Source: Sphingobium sp. TCM1 (GTDB taxonomy: Bacteria > Pseudomonadota > Alphaproteobacteria > Sphingomonadales > Sphingomonadaceae). Taken from it: a stretch of 64,000 nt of DNA. The DNA is taken from positions 124,001 to 188,000 of the forward strand of contig NZ_LXVX01000012.1 in the NCBI RefSeq assembly GCF_001650725.1, given 5' to 3'. Of the stretch, positions 45,690 to 54,569 are shown in pieces. Position 1 is the first letter of the stretch; each line of letters begins with the position of its first letter. Position numbers and translations under genes: made by a program. The notes under the pieces are model-generated. The model was not told the DNA's origin and searched no databases. It saw nothing but the letters and a program-made list of their open reading frames with translations.

Positions 45690-46847
45690 TTAGCGTCCAA
45701 TCTCCCGGCGCACAGCCTCGCTATCCTCTCCGATCGCGCGGGCGTCGAGCAACTCGGTTGCGACGCCAGCGCCGAAGCGCACAGGCGCTCGCATCCCCAC
45801 ATATTGTCCTTCGGTGGGATGCGTTCGTCTCTCGAAAAACCCGACCGCTTGCAGATGCGGATCGTCAAACAGGTCGTCCAAGGAATTGACGCGGCAAGCG
45901 GGAATATCGTGACGCTGCAGCAGGTCGAGCCATTCCTTGCTCTCCCTCTCGGGCAGCATCGCCTCTAGCTCCTTTTGCATGATCGCCACATTATGCAGCC
46001 GCAGGAGCGGGGTCGACAGAGCCTCCTGCTCGAACAGGTCGGTGCGGCCCAGCAGGGTGAAGAGCCGCAGCCAGCGCTCGTCGGTATAGGGGGCTACGAC
46101 GATATATCCATCCCGCGTTGCCATAGGCTGGCGATCGGGATCAAGCTGCCGGGGATAGCCAGCAGGCGCATTGGGCGGGTCAAACACCCGACCGTACATA
46201 TGCTCCTGAAGCAGGAAATGGGTGACCGTCTCGAACATCGGTACTTCGATCGTCTGTCCCTCACCACTATGTTCACGATGATAGAGGGCCGCGAGAACCG
46301 CATAGGTCGCATGGAGGCCCGACACTTTGTCGGCCAATGCCGTAGGCTGGAAGCGGGGAGGGCCCTCACCCGTCACCATCGGATGAAGCGAAGCAGTGCC
46401 GGAAAGCGCCTGGATGATGTCGTCATAGGCTGGCTGACCGGCATAGGGACCGTCGCGGCCGAAACCTGTGCAGTGAACATGTATGATGTCTGGCCGGAGG
46501 GAGCGAACGGTATCATAATCGAGGCCGGCGCGGATCGCGGCCTGCTCCCGCAGATTATGGATGATGACGTCGCAATGAGGGATCAGCGCGTGTAGATCTT
46601 CTGCGCCCTCCTTGGTCTTGATATCCCAGTCGATCGACCGTTTGCCCCTGTTCATCGTCAGGTGAAGCGGGCCCATCCGCCTTGTGCGGCTCGGCTTTCC
46701 GACCCGCCGAGATTCATCACCTCCTGCGGGTTCCAGCTTGATGACGTCTGCCCCCATGGCTGCGAGCGTTTCGGTGCAATAGGGGCCGAACATGACTGTC
46801 GTCAGGTCCAGAATTCGAACGTCGTTGAGGATGGGCTTCTTCACCAT
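45690..46847 (-). CDS. CaiB/BaiF (class III) CoA-transferase
   Basis: A 385-residue class III CoA-transferase, which moves CoA between carboxylic acids through an aspartyl-CoA thioester. The N-terminal VRILDLTTVMFGPYCTETLAAMGADVIKLE pattern and the catalytic Asp in PAYDDIIQALSG are present. The start is taken at ATG 46847; a TTG at 46856 is possible. It lies 84 bases after the PrpB-like gene and is the last gene of the minus-strand operon starting at 51114. With two further CoA-transferases nearby, each probably handles a different acid. Confidence 0.92.
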   Translation of the reverse strand: MVKKPILNDVRILDLTTVMFGPYCTETLAAMGADVIKLEPAGGDESRRVGKPSRTRRMGPLHLTMNRGKRSIDWDIKTKEGAEDLHALIPHCDVIIHNLREQAAIRAGLDYDTVRSLRPDIIHVHCTGFGRDGPYAGQPAYDDIIQALSGTASLHPMVTGEGPPRFQPTALADKVSGLHATYAVLAALYHREHSGEGQTIEVPMFETVTHFLLQEHMYGRVFDPPNAPAGYPRQLDPDRQPMATRDGYIVVAPYTDERWLRLFTLLGRTDLFEQEALSTPLLRLHNVAIMQKELEAMLPERESKEWLDLLQRHDIPACRVNSLDDLFDDPHLQAVGFFERRTHPTEGQYVGMRAPVRFGAGVATELLDARAIGEDSEAVRREIGR

Positions 46848-46931
46848 GGTCGTCAAATCATAGCGGGGAGCGCGTCATGCGCAATGATATCGGCCCGCCC
46901 ATGCAAGCAGGCGGGCCGTCCCACGAAGGAC

Positions 46932-47846
46932 TCAGGCGAAGGCTTCCGTAGGCGCGATGCTCTGGACGATATTGGCGTCGAGCGATTCATACTCATGGTA
47001 GGAGATGGTACGATACAGCTCCTCCCGAGTCTGCATCCGGTCGAGCATGGACTTAGCGCTGCCGTCCCGGGCAAGCGCCGCATACAGCTCTTCCTGCGCC
47101 TTGTTGGCAACGCGGAGGGAGGAGACCGGCCAGATCACGATGCTGTAGCCGATCGCCTGCAATTCGGTTGCCGTCAGCAGGGGTGAACGGCCGAATTCGG
47201 TCATGTTGGCGAGCAAAGGCGCCTTCACCTCTGATGTGAAGGCATGGAACATTTCGGGCGTGGTCAGTGCTTCGGAGAAGATCACGTCCGCCCCTGCCTC
47301 CACATACATGTTGGCGCGCTTGATGGCGCCCTCCACGCCTTCGCTGGCTGCGGCATCGGTTCGCGCCACGATCAGCATTTCCTTGCGCGCCTTGGCGGCG
47401 GCGGCGACCTTGCGGGCCATGTCATCGGCGGAGGCAAGCCGCTTGTCGTTAAGGTGGCCGCACTTTTTGGGCAGGATCTGGTCTTCCAGCTGGATGGCGG
47501 CAGCGCCAGCCTCCTCGAATGCCCGCACGGTCTGCATGACATTGAGAACTTCGCCATAGCCGGTGTCGCCGTCGACCAGCACAGGCAGATCCGTCGCCCG
47601 GACGATCTGGCGGACGAAGAAGCAGACATCATCGACCGAAATAATACCCAGGTCGGGCAGACCCATGGAGGCGCTCATCGCCGCGCCGGAGAGGTAAAGC
47701 GCCTGGAAGCCGGCTGCCTGCGCCTGAAGCGCGGCCTGGGCATTGTGGGCGCCGGGCATCTGGAGGATTTCGGGCTGCTCGATAAGGGAGCGAAGGCGCG
47801 CGGCACGGCTCGATTTGTCGATATTGGCGGCAATGAGCGGGATCAT
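46932..47846 (-). CDS. Isocitrate lyase/PEP mutase superfamily lyase (PrpB or 2,3-dimethylmalate lyase-like)
   Basis: A 304-residue (beta/alpha)8 enzyme. All active-site features of 2-methylisocitrate lyase are visible: YLSGA, metal-binding DGDTGYGE, the gating loop PKKCGHL with the catalytic Cys, Arg in VARTDA, Glu in FSEAL and NMTEFG. Members cleave a C-C bond of a 2-hydroxy-diacid to pyruvate plus an acid (succinate from methylisocitrate, propionate from 2,3-dimethylmalate). No prpC or prpD is nearby; instead it is coupled to CoA-transferase genes (ATGA overlap with the one upstream). A dialkylmalate substrate is therefore at least as likely as methylisocitrate. Confidence 0.88.
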   Translation of the reverse strand: MIPLIAANIDKSSRAARLRSLIEQPEILQMPGAHNAQAALQAQAAGFQALYLSGAAMSASMGLPDLGIISVDDVCFFVRQIVRATDLPVLVDGDTGYGEVLNVMQTVRAFEEAGAAAIQLEDQILPKKCGHLNDKRLASADDMARKVAAAAKARKEMLIVARTDAAASEGVEGAIKRANMYVEAGADVIFSEALTTPEMFHAFTSEVKAPLLANMTEFGRSPLLTATELQAIGYSIVIWPVSSLRVANKAQEELYAALARDGSAKSMLDRMQTREELYRTISYHEYESLDANIVQSIAPTEAFA

Positions 47847-49033
47847 GAGACTTCCTTTTGTTCTGGGGTGCCCGTTTGCCGGTCATCCGACGCGGACCAA
47901 ATGCTGTCGAGCGACAGTTGGTCATTGTGCTGGCCCAGCACCGGGGGCGGCGAATGGATGTTCGTCGGCGTTTCGGAGAAGCGCAGCGGATTGTTGATGA
48001 CCTCAAATGCCTTGCCCGACGGGTGGGTGAGGGTGCGCAGCATGTTACGCTGCGTGGCCGGATCGGCAAAGACCTCCGGCCAGGTTCGCACCGGCCCATA
48101 AATGGCGCCCGCTTCCCTCAGGATCGGATCCCATTCTGCCAGTGTCCGGGTGCGGAACAGCGCGGCGAGGCGATCGTCCAGTTCCTGCCGGTTCGCGAGG
48201 CGCGCGTCCTTGGTTGCGAATTTGGGGTCGGTGGCAAAGCCCGGATCACCCATCGCCTCGCACAAAATCTTCCAGAACTTGTCGTTGATGGTGATGATCA
48301 TGATGTCCTGATCGTCGGCGGTGCCGTAGACATTATTGGGCACGATGTCCCAATGCTCATTGCCCCACCGTTCGGGCGTCTGGCCGGTCAGCGAGAAATA
48401 GACGTCACGCGGCACATGGCTGAAGAGAGAGGCATCCATCATCGACAGATCGACGCGTTGGCCAAGGCCGGACTGGTGACGGGCCTGAAGCGCCGTCAAT
48501 ATGCCAATCGTGCCGAACAGGGCTGTCACCAGATCGCTGAACGGAAAACCGATCTTGAGCGGCCCGGAATCGCGGGTGCCCGTGACCTGCATCAGGCCGG
48601 AATAGGCCTGAATGACCTGATCCAGCGCGGGGCGCGAGGCATCCGGCCCCTCCCGGCCAAAACCTGTGATTGAGCAGTAGATCAGCTTGGGATTGTGCTT
48701 CTTCAGATCCTCATAATCGAGGCCGACTTTGTCCGTAAAACCCGGACGGAAATTCTCGACCAGCACATCCGCTTCGAGCGCGAGCTTGCGGGCCTGTTCC
48801 TGTCCTTCCGCTGTCTTGAGATCGATGACGACGCCGCGCTTGTTGCGATTGACGCCCAGGAAGAAAGCGCCGTCTCCCTCGATCCCGGTCTCGCCGGACT
48901 TGCGGAACGGGTCGCCCGCCGGCTGCTCCACCTTGACGACATCGGCCCCGACATCGGCCAGCAGCATCGTCGCCATCGGCCCCGTCATCATCTGCGTGAA
49001 ATCGAGGATCTTTATGCCCTTGAGCGCGCTCAT
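47843..49033 (-). CDS. CaiB/BaiF (class III) CoA-transferase
   Basis: A 396-residue class III CoA-transferase with IKILDFTQMMTGPMATMLLADVGADVVKVE at the N-terminus and the catalytic Asp in PALDQVIQAYSG. Its start overlaps the hydratase stop and its stop overlaps the lyase start, both as ATGA, so the three proteins are made together. It would activate the pathway acid, or take CoA back before the lyase step. Confidence 0.93.
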   Translation of the reverse strand: MSALKGIKILDFTQMMTGPMATMLLADVGADVVKVEQPAGDPFRKSGETGIEGDGAFFLGVNRNKRGVVIDLKTAEGQEQARKLALEADVLVENFRPGFTDKVGLDYEDLKKHNPKLIYCSITGFGREGPDASRPALDQVIQAYSGLMQVTGTRDSGPLKIGFPFSDLVTALFGTIGILTALQARHQSGLGQRVDLSMMDASLFSHVPRDVYFSLTGQTPERWGNEHWDIVPNNVYGTADDQDIMIITINDKFWKILCEAMGDPGFATDPKFATKDARLANRQELDDRLAALFRTRTLAEWDPILREAGAIYGPVRTWPEVFADPATQRNMLRTLTHPSGKAFEVINNPLRFSETPTNIHSPPPVLGQHNDQLSLDSIWSASDDRQTGTPEQKEVS

Positions 49034-49923
49034 GCCTCGCCATCCTTCACATCATAGCGCGCTTCGCGCTCTTTATTCGCTGCGGTGACTCCTTTGTCCC
49101 GCTTCTGCTTGAAGAAGTTCACTTCATCCTCCTCCCACCGCATGTTGGAGGCGAGCGCATGATAGACCGGGCCGTAAGCGAACTGGGTGTTGACGCCGAG
49201 CGCGTTCATGGCGAGCAAGGTCGCGCTCTTGCCGATGGCGATGCCGTCGCGCGGCAGGCGGACGATCCGCTCGGCCCATTCCTCGCCTTTGCTGGAAAGC
49301 TCCTCATCGGGCACCAACTTGTTGATGAGTCCCGCCGCGAAGGCCTCCTGCGCATTCCAGACGTCGGCCATCAGCAGCAGTTCGCGCGCCTTGCGGATGC
49401 CCAGCGTCAGCATTTCCCAGGCATCGAAATAGGCGGCGCCGGACAGGCCGAGCTTCTGTTCGGGATGACCCATCTTGGCGGTCTCGGACGCAATCACCAG
49501 ATCGCAGGCTTCGGCGAGATAGAGGCCACCACCCAGGCAATAGCCACGGACCAACGCGATCGTCGGCGTCAGGCAACTGAAAATGCGCTCGAAGCGCGCG
49601 ACATATTTCTTGTCATAACGCAGACGGGCGCGCTGGCTGGGCCGGCGCGGGCGGCCCTTGGCGTCAAGGGTGGTCGGGCCATATTGGTTGCCGACCTCCG
49701 CCATGTCATGACCGGTGCAAAAGTCGTTGCCCGAACCGGTGAGCACGATCACCCGGACATCGTCGTCCGCTTCCGCGCGATCATAGGCGAGCATCAACTC
49801 GTCCCACATCGCGTCCGTCATCGCGTTCTTCTTCGACGGATTGTTGAGGGTGATATAGGCGCGCCCGTTGCGGGCTTCATAATCGACAGAGCCTGCGGGG
49901 CGGGCGGTTTCTTCGGTCATCAT
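49030..49923 (-). CDS. Enoyl-CoA hydratase/isomerase family protein
   Basis: A 297-residue crotonase-fold enzyme. The oxyanion loop GYCLGGGLYLAEACD and the acid in GHPEQKLGLSG are present; the second classical Glu position (GGGLE) is Tyr here, which may mean a specialised reaction. It has an insert of about 25 residues rich in Arg after VGNQYG. It follows the acyl-CoA dehydrogenase by nine bases and overlaps the CoA-transferase. Hydration of an alpha,beta-unsaturated acyl-CoA is the most likely activity. Confidence 0.88.
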   Translation of the reverse strand: MMTEETARPAGSVDYEARNGRAYITLNNPSKKNAMTDAMWDELMLAYDRAEADDDVRVIVLTGSGNDFCTGHDMAEVGNQYGPTTLDAKGRPRRPSQRARLRYDKKYVARFERIFSCLTPTIALVRGYCLGGGLYLAEACDLVIASETAKMGHPEQKLGLSGAAYFDAWEMLTLGIRKARELLLMADVWNAQEAFAAGLINKLVPDEELSSKGEEWAERIVRLPRDGIAIGKSATLLAMNALGVNTQFAYGPVYHALASNMRWEEDEVNFFKQKRDKGVTAANKEREARYDVKDGEA

Positions 49924-49932
49924 TCTGCCCTC

Positions 49933-51114
49933 TTATTGCGCCGCAGCCTGGAGAAGCCGGCGTGCCACAATGATATGATGGATTTCGTTCGTGCCCTCCA
50001 GAATCTGGTTGAGCTTGGCATCGCGCATCAGCCGTTCGGCGGGATATTCCTTCGAATAGCCGTAAGAGCCGAGGATCTGCACCGCCTCCAGCGCCGCATC
50101 CATGGCGACGTCCGAGATGAAGCATTTGCAGGTCGAAGCGAGATAGGGCAGGCGGGAGAGATCGCCGCTGTCGATTTCACCGACACTGGAATAGAGCAGT
50201 GCGCGCGAAGCTTCGACATGCATCGCCATGTTCGCGAGCTTGAATTGGATCGCTTGCAGATCGGCGATCGGTTTCCCGAACTGCACGCGTTCGCGCGCAT
50301 AATTCACTGAAAGATCGAGGGCGGACTGCGCCATGCCCAGCGCAGAGGCCGCCACCGTAGGACGGTTGAGGTCCATGATGCGCATACAGGCCTTGAAGCC
50401 CTTGCCTTCCTCACCGATCATGCAGTCCGCCTCGACGCGCATATCCTCGAAGAACAGGCCGCAGGTCGGGGCGCCATGGCGTCCCAGCTTCTCTTCCTTA
50501 CGACCGACATGATAGCCCGGCGTCTTGGTGTCGACGAGAAATGCGCTGATCCCGTCATGGCCCCGCTCCCCGCTGGTGCGGGCGAACACCAGCGTATAAT
50601 TGGCGTCAGCGCCCCAGGTAATCCAGTTCTTCTGGCCGTTGATGACGTAGCTGTCTCCATCCTTGCGAGCCGTGGTCCGCATGCTTGCGACGTCGGAACC
50701 GGCTTGCGGTTCGGTCATGGCGACGGCCGCGATGGTTTTCCCCTTTGCCGCTTCCGTCAGGTAGCGCTGCTTCTGGGCTTCCGTGCCGAAATGCAGCAGC
50801 GGCAGGATGAGGCCGACCGAATTGTTGGCGCAGAGCGTCGAAAGGGCAAGCGAACTGCCGCGGGCTATTTCTTCCTTCGCAACGCAGACGGTGGTCAGGT
50901 CGCCGCCGGGGCCGCCATATTCCTCGGGGATCCATAACTGCAACAGTCCCATTTCGCCGAAAAGCTCGGCGGCTTCGCGGGGGAACTCGTCCGTCTTTTC
51001 GAGATGTTCGACCATCGGCGCCAGCTTGTCCTGGGTCAGTCGGCGGATGGTCTCGCGAAAGAATTCCTTTTCCTCGCCCAGATTCAAATCGAAGCTCCTC
51101 TCGCTCGATGGCAT
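49933..51114 (-). CDS. Acyl-CoA dehydrogenase
   Basis: A 393-residue FAD-dependent dehydrogenase. The motifs AMTEPQAGSD and GQKNWITWG bind FAD, and RVQFGKPIADLQAIQFKLA and the C-terminal ILEGTNEIHHII, with the catalytic Glu of LEGT, are in the family positions. It introduces a 2,3-double bond into an acyl-CoA and passes electrons to ETF. It leads the minus-strand operon (dehydrogenase, hydratase, CoA-transferase, lyase, CoA-transferase). The start at ATG 51114 lacks a strong ribosome site; the frame is open to 51267 but that part does not resemble the family. Confidence 0.93.
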   Translation of the reverse strand: MPSSERSFDLNLGEEKEFFRETIRRLTQDKLAPMVEHLEKTDEFPREAAELFGEMGLLQLWIPEEYGGPGGDLTTVCVAKEEIARGSSLALSTLCANNSVGLILPLLHFGTEAQKQRYLTEAAKGKTIAAVAMTEPQAGSDVASMRTTARKDGDSYVINGQKNWITWGADANYTLVFARTSGERGHDGISAFLVDTKTPGYHVGRKEEKLGRHGAPTCGLFFEDMRVEADCMIGEEGKGFKACMRIMDLNRPTVAASALGMAQSALDLSVNYARERVQFGKPIADLQAIQFKLANMAMHVEASRALLYSSVGEIDSGDLSRLPYLASTCKCFISDVAMDAALEAVQILGSYGYSKEYPAERLMRDAKLNQILEGTNEIHHIIVARRLLQAAAQ

Positions 51115-51157
51115 TGGTCGTGCGTCACGGTTAGGGGCGCACTGTCTGTTGGGGAAA

Positions 51158-51191
51158 CCATAGGTTGGCCACTGCGCCATCACCAATATGG
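51158..51191. promoter_or_regulatory. Imperfect inverted repeat in the acyl-CoA dehydrogenase/KPR divergent region
   Basis: CCATAGGTTGG (51158-51168) and CCAATATGG (51183-51191) are inverted relatives (CCATA..TTGG against CCATATTGG). The region is the shared promoter of the two operons, one of which encodes a LysR regulator at its end. This may be the LysR site; the match is imperfect. Confidence 0.35.
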
Positions 51192-51331
51192 AAATATAAT
51201 CGATCAAAACGGATTGCCTCTGATGGCGGCCGTTATGCTTTCCGGTCTGAAACCAGACGATTGCCATATCATGCGCTTTCCTTAGTCGCGCCCGGCACCT
51301 GATGCGGCCTATAGGAGAGGGCAGGAGAATG

Positions 51332-52300
51332 ATGGTGAAAATCTGTATCTTTGGCGGGGGTGCGATCGGGGGCTATATTGCGGGTCATCTGGCCCGCGCG
51401 GGCCAGTGCGATGTGAACATGGTGGCGCGGGGTGAAAATCTGGCGGCGGTGCGTGATCGTGGGCTGGAGGTGCGAACGCCGTCGGGTTCCTTTGTCGCCC
51501 ATCCCCGCGTGACGGACGATCCGGCGACGCTTGGCGCGCAAGACGCCGTGCTGCTGACGCTGAAGGCCCACCAGCTTCGCTCGGCACTGCCGCAACTGGC
51601 TCCCCTGATCGGCCCTGACACGATGATTCTGCCGCCGACCACCGGCATTCCGGCGGCATTGCTTTCCAGCCTTGGTGGGCAGGCCGATTCCGTATCCCTG
51701 CTAGATCCCGATGGCGTGCAGATGCGGGCCATGCCGCCTGCGCAGGTGCTCGGTATCGTTTACTGGATCGGCGCGCATTCGGCGGCGCCCGGCGTCGTGC
51801 ATCAGGATGGACCGGTTGCGACATGCATGTTGGGCGAGCTGGACGGCGACCTTTCCGAGCGCGCGAAGGCGTTGGCCGACTGTTTGACGCAATCGGGAAT
51901 TCGAACCCCCGTTCGACCCAATATTCGCGGCGACATCTGGATCAAGTTCGTAAACAGCCTCTGCTGGAACCCCGTGGCGGTGCTGACCGGGGCGACCAAT
52001 GGGGCGATCGGGGCGGACGGCGATGCGCTGAACAGCATTGCCGCTATGATGCGCGAAGCCGACGCGATTGCAGAGCGGATTGGCCTGACGATCACGGTGC
52101 CGGTCGAAAAGCGGATAGGCGTAACGCTCTCCGCGCCCGCGCACAAAATGTCGATGCTTCAGGATTTCGAAGCGGGTCGGCCATTGGAAATCGAGATTTT
52201 GAAACAGTCGATCCGTGCCGTGAAGGAAATGGCCGGAATGCCGACCCCGGCGCTGGACGCAATCCTTTCGCTGATGGCGCTGCGTACCGCGAAACATTGA
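51332..52300 (+). CDS. Ketopantoate reductase (ApbA/PanE)-family dehydrogenase
   Basis: A 322-residue NADP-dependent 2-oxoacid reductase. The Rossmann motif is IFGGGAIGGYIAGHLA, the domain-joining KFVNSLCWNPVAVLTGAT region carries the conserved Asn, and Lys in LTLKAHQ is the usual catalytic Lys. In a catabolic operon it more likely oxidises or reduces a branched hydroxy/oxo acid than makes pantoate. Several starts are close together (ATG 51329, ATG 51332, GTG 51335) behind AGGAG. Its stop overlaps or adjoins the next gene (TGATG). Confidence 0.88.
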   Translation: MVKICIFGGGAIGGYIAGHLARAGQCDVNMVARGENLAAVRDRGLEVRTPSGSFVAHPRVTDDPATLGAQDAVLLTLKAHQLRSALPQLAPLIGPDTMILPPTTGIPAALLSSLGGQADSVSLLDPDGVQMRAMPPAQVLGIVYWIGAHSAAPGVVHQDGPVATCMLGELDGDLSERAKALADCLTQSGIRTPVRPNIRGDIWIKFVNSLCWNPVAVLTGATNGAIGADGDALNSIAAMMREADAIAERIGLTITVPVEKRIGVTLSAPAHKMSMLQDFEAGRPLEIEILKQSIRAVKEMAGMPTPALDAILSLMALRTAKH

Positions 52301-52317
52301 TGACAGGAGATACAGGC

Positions 52318-53439
52318 GTGACTTCCTCCGACAATTCGGCATTCGTCCGGCCTTTGGACGGGATCAAGGTCGTGGAGATGGCGACCTATCTTGCCGGCCC
52401 GTTCAGCGCGAAAATGTTGAGCGATATGGGCGCTGACGTGGTGAAGGTGGAAATGCCGACCGGCGATCCCTACCGGGCGGTCGGACCGACGCGCGAGGGA
52501 ACGAGCATCTATTGGCTCAACGGTAACAACGGCAAGCGCGCCGTGACGATCGATCTTAAATCGGAAGCGGGCCTCGCGCAGCTCAAGGTCTTGCTGGCCG
52601 ACGCGGACATCTTCATCGAGAACAGCAAGCCGCAGGTGACGGCCAAGCTAGGTCTTGGCAATGATGTGATCAGCGCGATCAATCCACGGCTGATCCGCCT
52701 GTCCATCACCGGCTATGGTCCCGATGGCCCGCTGTCGAGCGAACCGGTATATGACGCGCTGTTGCAGGGACGCAGCGGCCTGCTGGCGTTCGAAGCCGTC
52801 GACGGGGTGCCGCGTGCTACCAACCATTTCCTGGCCGACAAGATCGGCGCACTTTTCGCGTGCCAGATGGCGCTGGCGGGGCTTGCCGGCCGGGCGCGCA
52901 CCGGCAAGGGCATGCATCTACAGACATCGATGCTCGACATGATGAGCTATTATAATTTCCCCGACATGCTCCAGCATCGGACCTTCATCGACGACGGCCG
53001 TGACTGGAACGCGCCGCCGCAGGTGGTCGTGGCGACGAAGGATGGCCACATGGTCCTCTCTCCGGTCACGGGCAAGCAGTTGAGCGCGACCTTGCAGGTG
53101 GTCGGCTGCGAAGGGCGTAAGGACGAGCTTCGCGCCATCGCCGATGGGCGGGAGCGGACCTATCGCTTTTTCTCCATCATCGCTGATCCGCTGAAGGAGA
53201 AGACGACTGCGGAATGGCTGCCGCTGTTCGGTGAGGCGCAGGTGCCGGCCGCCCCGGTGAATAGTCCCGATGCGGGACTGGAGGATGCGCAGCTTCTGCA
53301 CAATCAGGTCTATGCCGAGATGGAAACGCCCCTCGGAACGGTGCGCGCGCCGCGTTATCCGATGACCGTCGATGGAAATGTCCTGCGTCCGCTGATGCCT
53401 GCACCCGCGCTGGGGCAGGATAATGATATGCTCGCATGA
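52318..53439 (+). CDS. CaiB/BaiF (class III) CoA-transferase
   Basis: A 373-residue class III CoA-transferase. LDGIKVVEMATYLAGPFSAKMLSDMGADVVKVE-type N-terminus and the catalytic Asp in EPVYDALLQGRSG are visible. GTG 52318 is preferred because AGGAGA lies eight bases upstream; ATG 52300 overlaps the KPR stop and is the alternative. The stop overlaps the PrpF-like start (ATGA). It is the third such transferase within 8 kb. Confidence 0.92.
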   Translation: MTSSDNSAFVRPLDGIKVVEMATYLAGPFSAKMLSDMGADVVKVEMPTGDPYRAVGPTREGTSIYWLNGNNGKRAVTIDLKSEAGLAQLKVLLADADIFIENSKPQVTAKLGLGNDVISAINPRLIRLSITGYGPDGPLSSEPVYDALLQGRSGLLAFEAVDGVPRATNHFLADKIGALFACQMALAGLAGRARTGKGMHLQTSMLDMMSYYNFPDMLQHRTFIDDGRDWNAPPQVVVATKDGHMVLSPVTGKQLSATLQVVGCEGRKDELRAIADGRERTYRFFSIIADPLKEKTTAEWLPLFGEAQVPAAPVNSPDAGLEDAQLLHNQVYAEMETPLGTVRAPRYPMTVDGNVLRPLMPAPALGQDNDMLA

Positions 53440-54569
53440 GTGCAGGCGGGCAGGTCGGGCTGAAATCGGTCTATATGCGCGGCGGGTCCAGCCGCGCGCT
53501 TTTTTTCCATACGGACGATCTGCCTGGCAGCGTCGACGATCGAGATTCCTGGGCGCCGATTTTTGCGGCAGCATTGGGCAGCCCCGATCCGGGAGGACGG
53601 CAACTGGACGGTCTGGGCGGGGGTATATCGTCGCTCTCGAAAATAGCAGTCATCGGCCCGCCGACCCATCCCGATGCTGATGTCGACTATATTTTCGCGC
53701 AAGTCGCGGTAAAGGGCACTAACGTCAGCTATCGGGGCAATTGCGGCAATATCTCTGCTGCGGTCGGACCCTATGCGATCGACCAGGGGCTGGTGGAGGT
53801 TTCCGATGGTGAAGCGCTGGTGCGCATTCATCATGTCGCCTCTGGCAAGATCATCCATGCCCATGTGCAGGTTGAAAACGGGCAGGCGGCGGTATCGGGC
53901 AATTTTGCGATCCAGGGGGTCGCGGGGACAGGATCTCCCATCAGGCTCGACTTTCTAGACCCCGGCGGATCGGCCACCGGACTGCTGCTGCCGACTGGGC
54001 AGGCGCGCCAGATCCTGATGGTCGATGGACGGGCGCTTGAGGTTTCGCTCGTCGACGCCGCCAATCCGGTTGTGTTCGTGGCGGCTGACGCTTTGGGCAT
54101 GAAGGGGGATGAAAAACCCTCCGATATCGATGCTGCCCCCGGCATGCTGGCCTTGCTGGATGAATTGCGCGTGGCGGCCTCGCTGGCGATGGGCGTCACC
54201 AAAACGCAGGAAGAGGCACGGACATTGGTGCCGAACCTTCCTCTTGTGGCGATCGTATCTGCGGCATCTCAAGACGCGGATATTCAGGTTCGGATGATTT
54301 CGGCTGGACAGCCGCACAAGGCGACGCCTCTGACCGGGGCGATGTGTCTGGCCGTCGCGGCTCGTCTGCCGGGAAGCGTGGTCGCTGATCTGGTGCAGCA
54401 AACCGGCGCCGGAACGCTGCGGATCGCTCATGCCTCAGGCGTCCTGCCGGTCGACGCCATCGTAGAAAATGGCATTGCGCGCAGCGTCACCGTCTTTCGC
54501 ACCGCGCGACGCCTGATGGAAGGAAATGTGCTGGTCCCCGCAACTGCGCTGGGTCGACAGCCGTCATGA
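53436..54569 (+). CDS. PrpF-family isomerase (alkylitaconate/aconitate isomerase-like)
   Basis: A 377-residue protein of the PrpF/diaminopimelate-epimerase fold. The MRGGSSRALFFH start, the catalytic Lys region SSLSKIAVIG and the Cys in RGNCGNISAAVGPYA match PrpF, 3-methylitaconate isomerase and oxalomesaconate tautomerase. It shifts a double bond in an unsaturated di- or tricarboxylic acid. The neighbouring PrpB-like lyase and CoA-transferases make an alkylitaconate or alkylmaleate a plausible substrate. The start overlaps the CoA-transferase stop and its stop overlaps lysR, both as ATGA. Confidence 0.9.
   Translation: MSAGGQVGLKSVYMRGGSSRALFFHTDDLPGSVDDRDSWAPIFAAALGSPDPGGRQLDGLGGGISSLSKIAVIGPPTHPDADVDYIFAQVAVKGTNVSYRGNCGNISAAVGPYAIDQGLVEVSDGEALVRIHHVASGKIIHAHVQVENGQAAVSGNFAIQGVAGTGSPIRLDFLDPGGSATGLLLPTGQARQILMVDGRALEVSLVDAANPVVFVAADALGMKGDEKPSDIDAAPGMLALLDELRVAASLAMGVTKTQEEARTLVPNLPLVAIVSAASQDADIQVRMISAGQPHKATPLTGAMCLAVAARLPGSVVADLVQQTGAGTLRIAHASGVLPVDAIVENGIARSVTVFRTARRLMEGNVLVPATALGRQPS

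Noticed and set aside
46932..47846. Reading the lyase simply as prpB of a methylcitrate cycle
   Set aside because: No prpC, prpD or acnD accompanies it and it is locked into CoA-transferase genes, so the name is not supported beyond the superfamily.
51332..52300. Calling the gene panE (pantothenate biosynthesis)
   Set aside because: The family is right, but the operon is catabolic and many paralogues of this family have other substrates.
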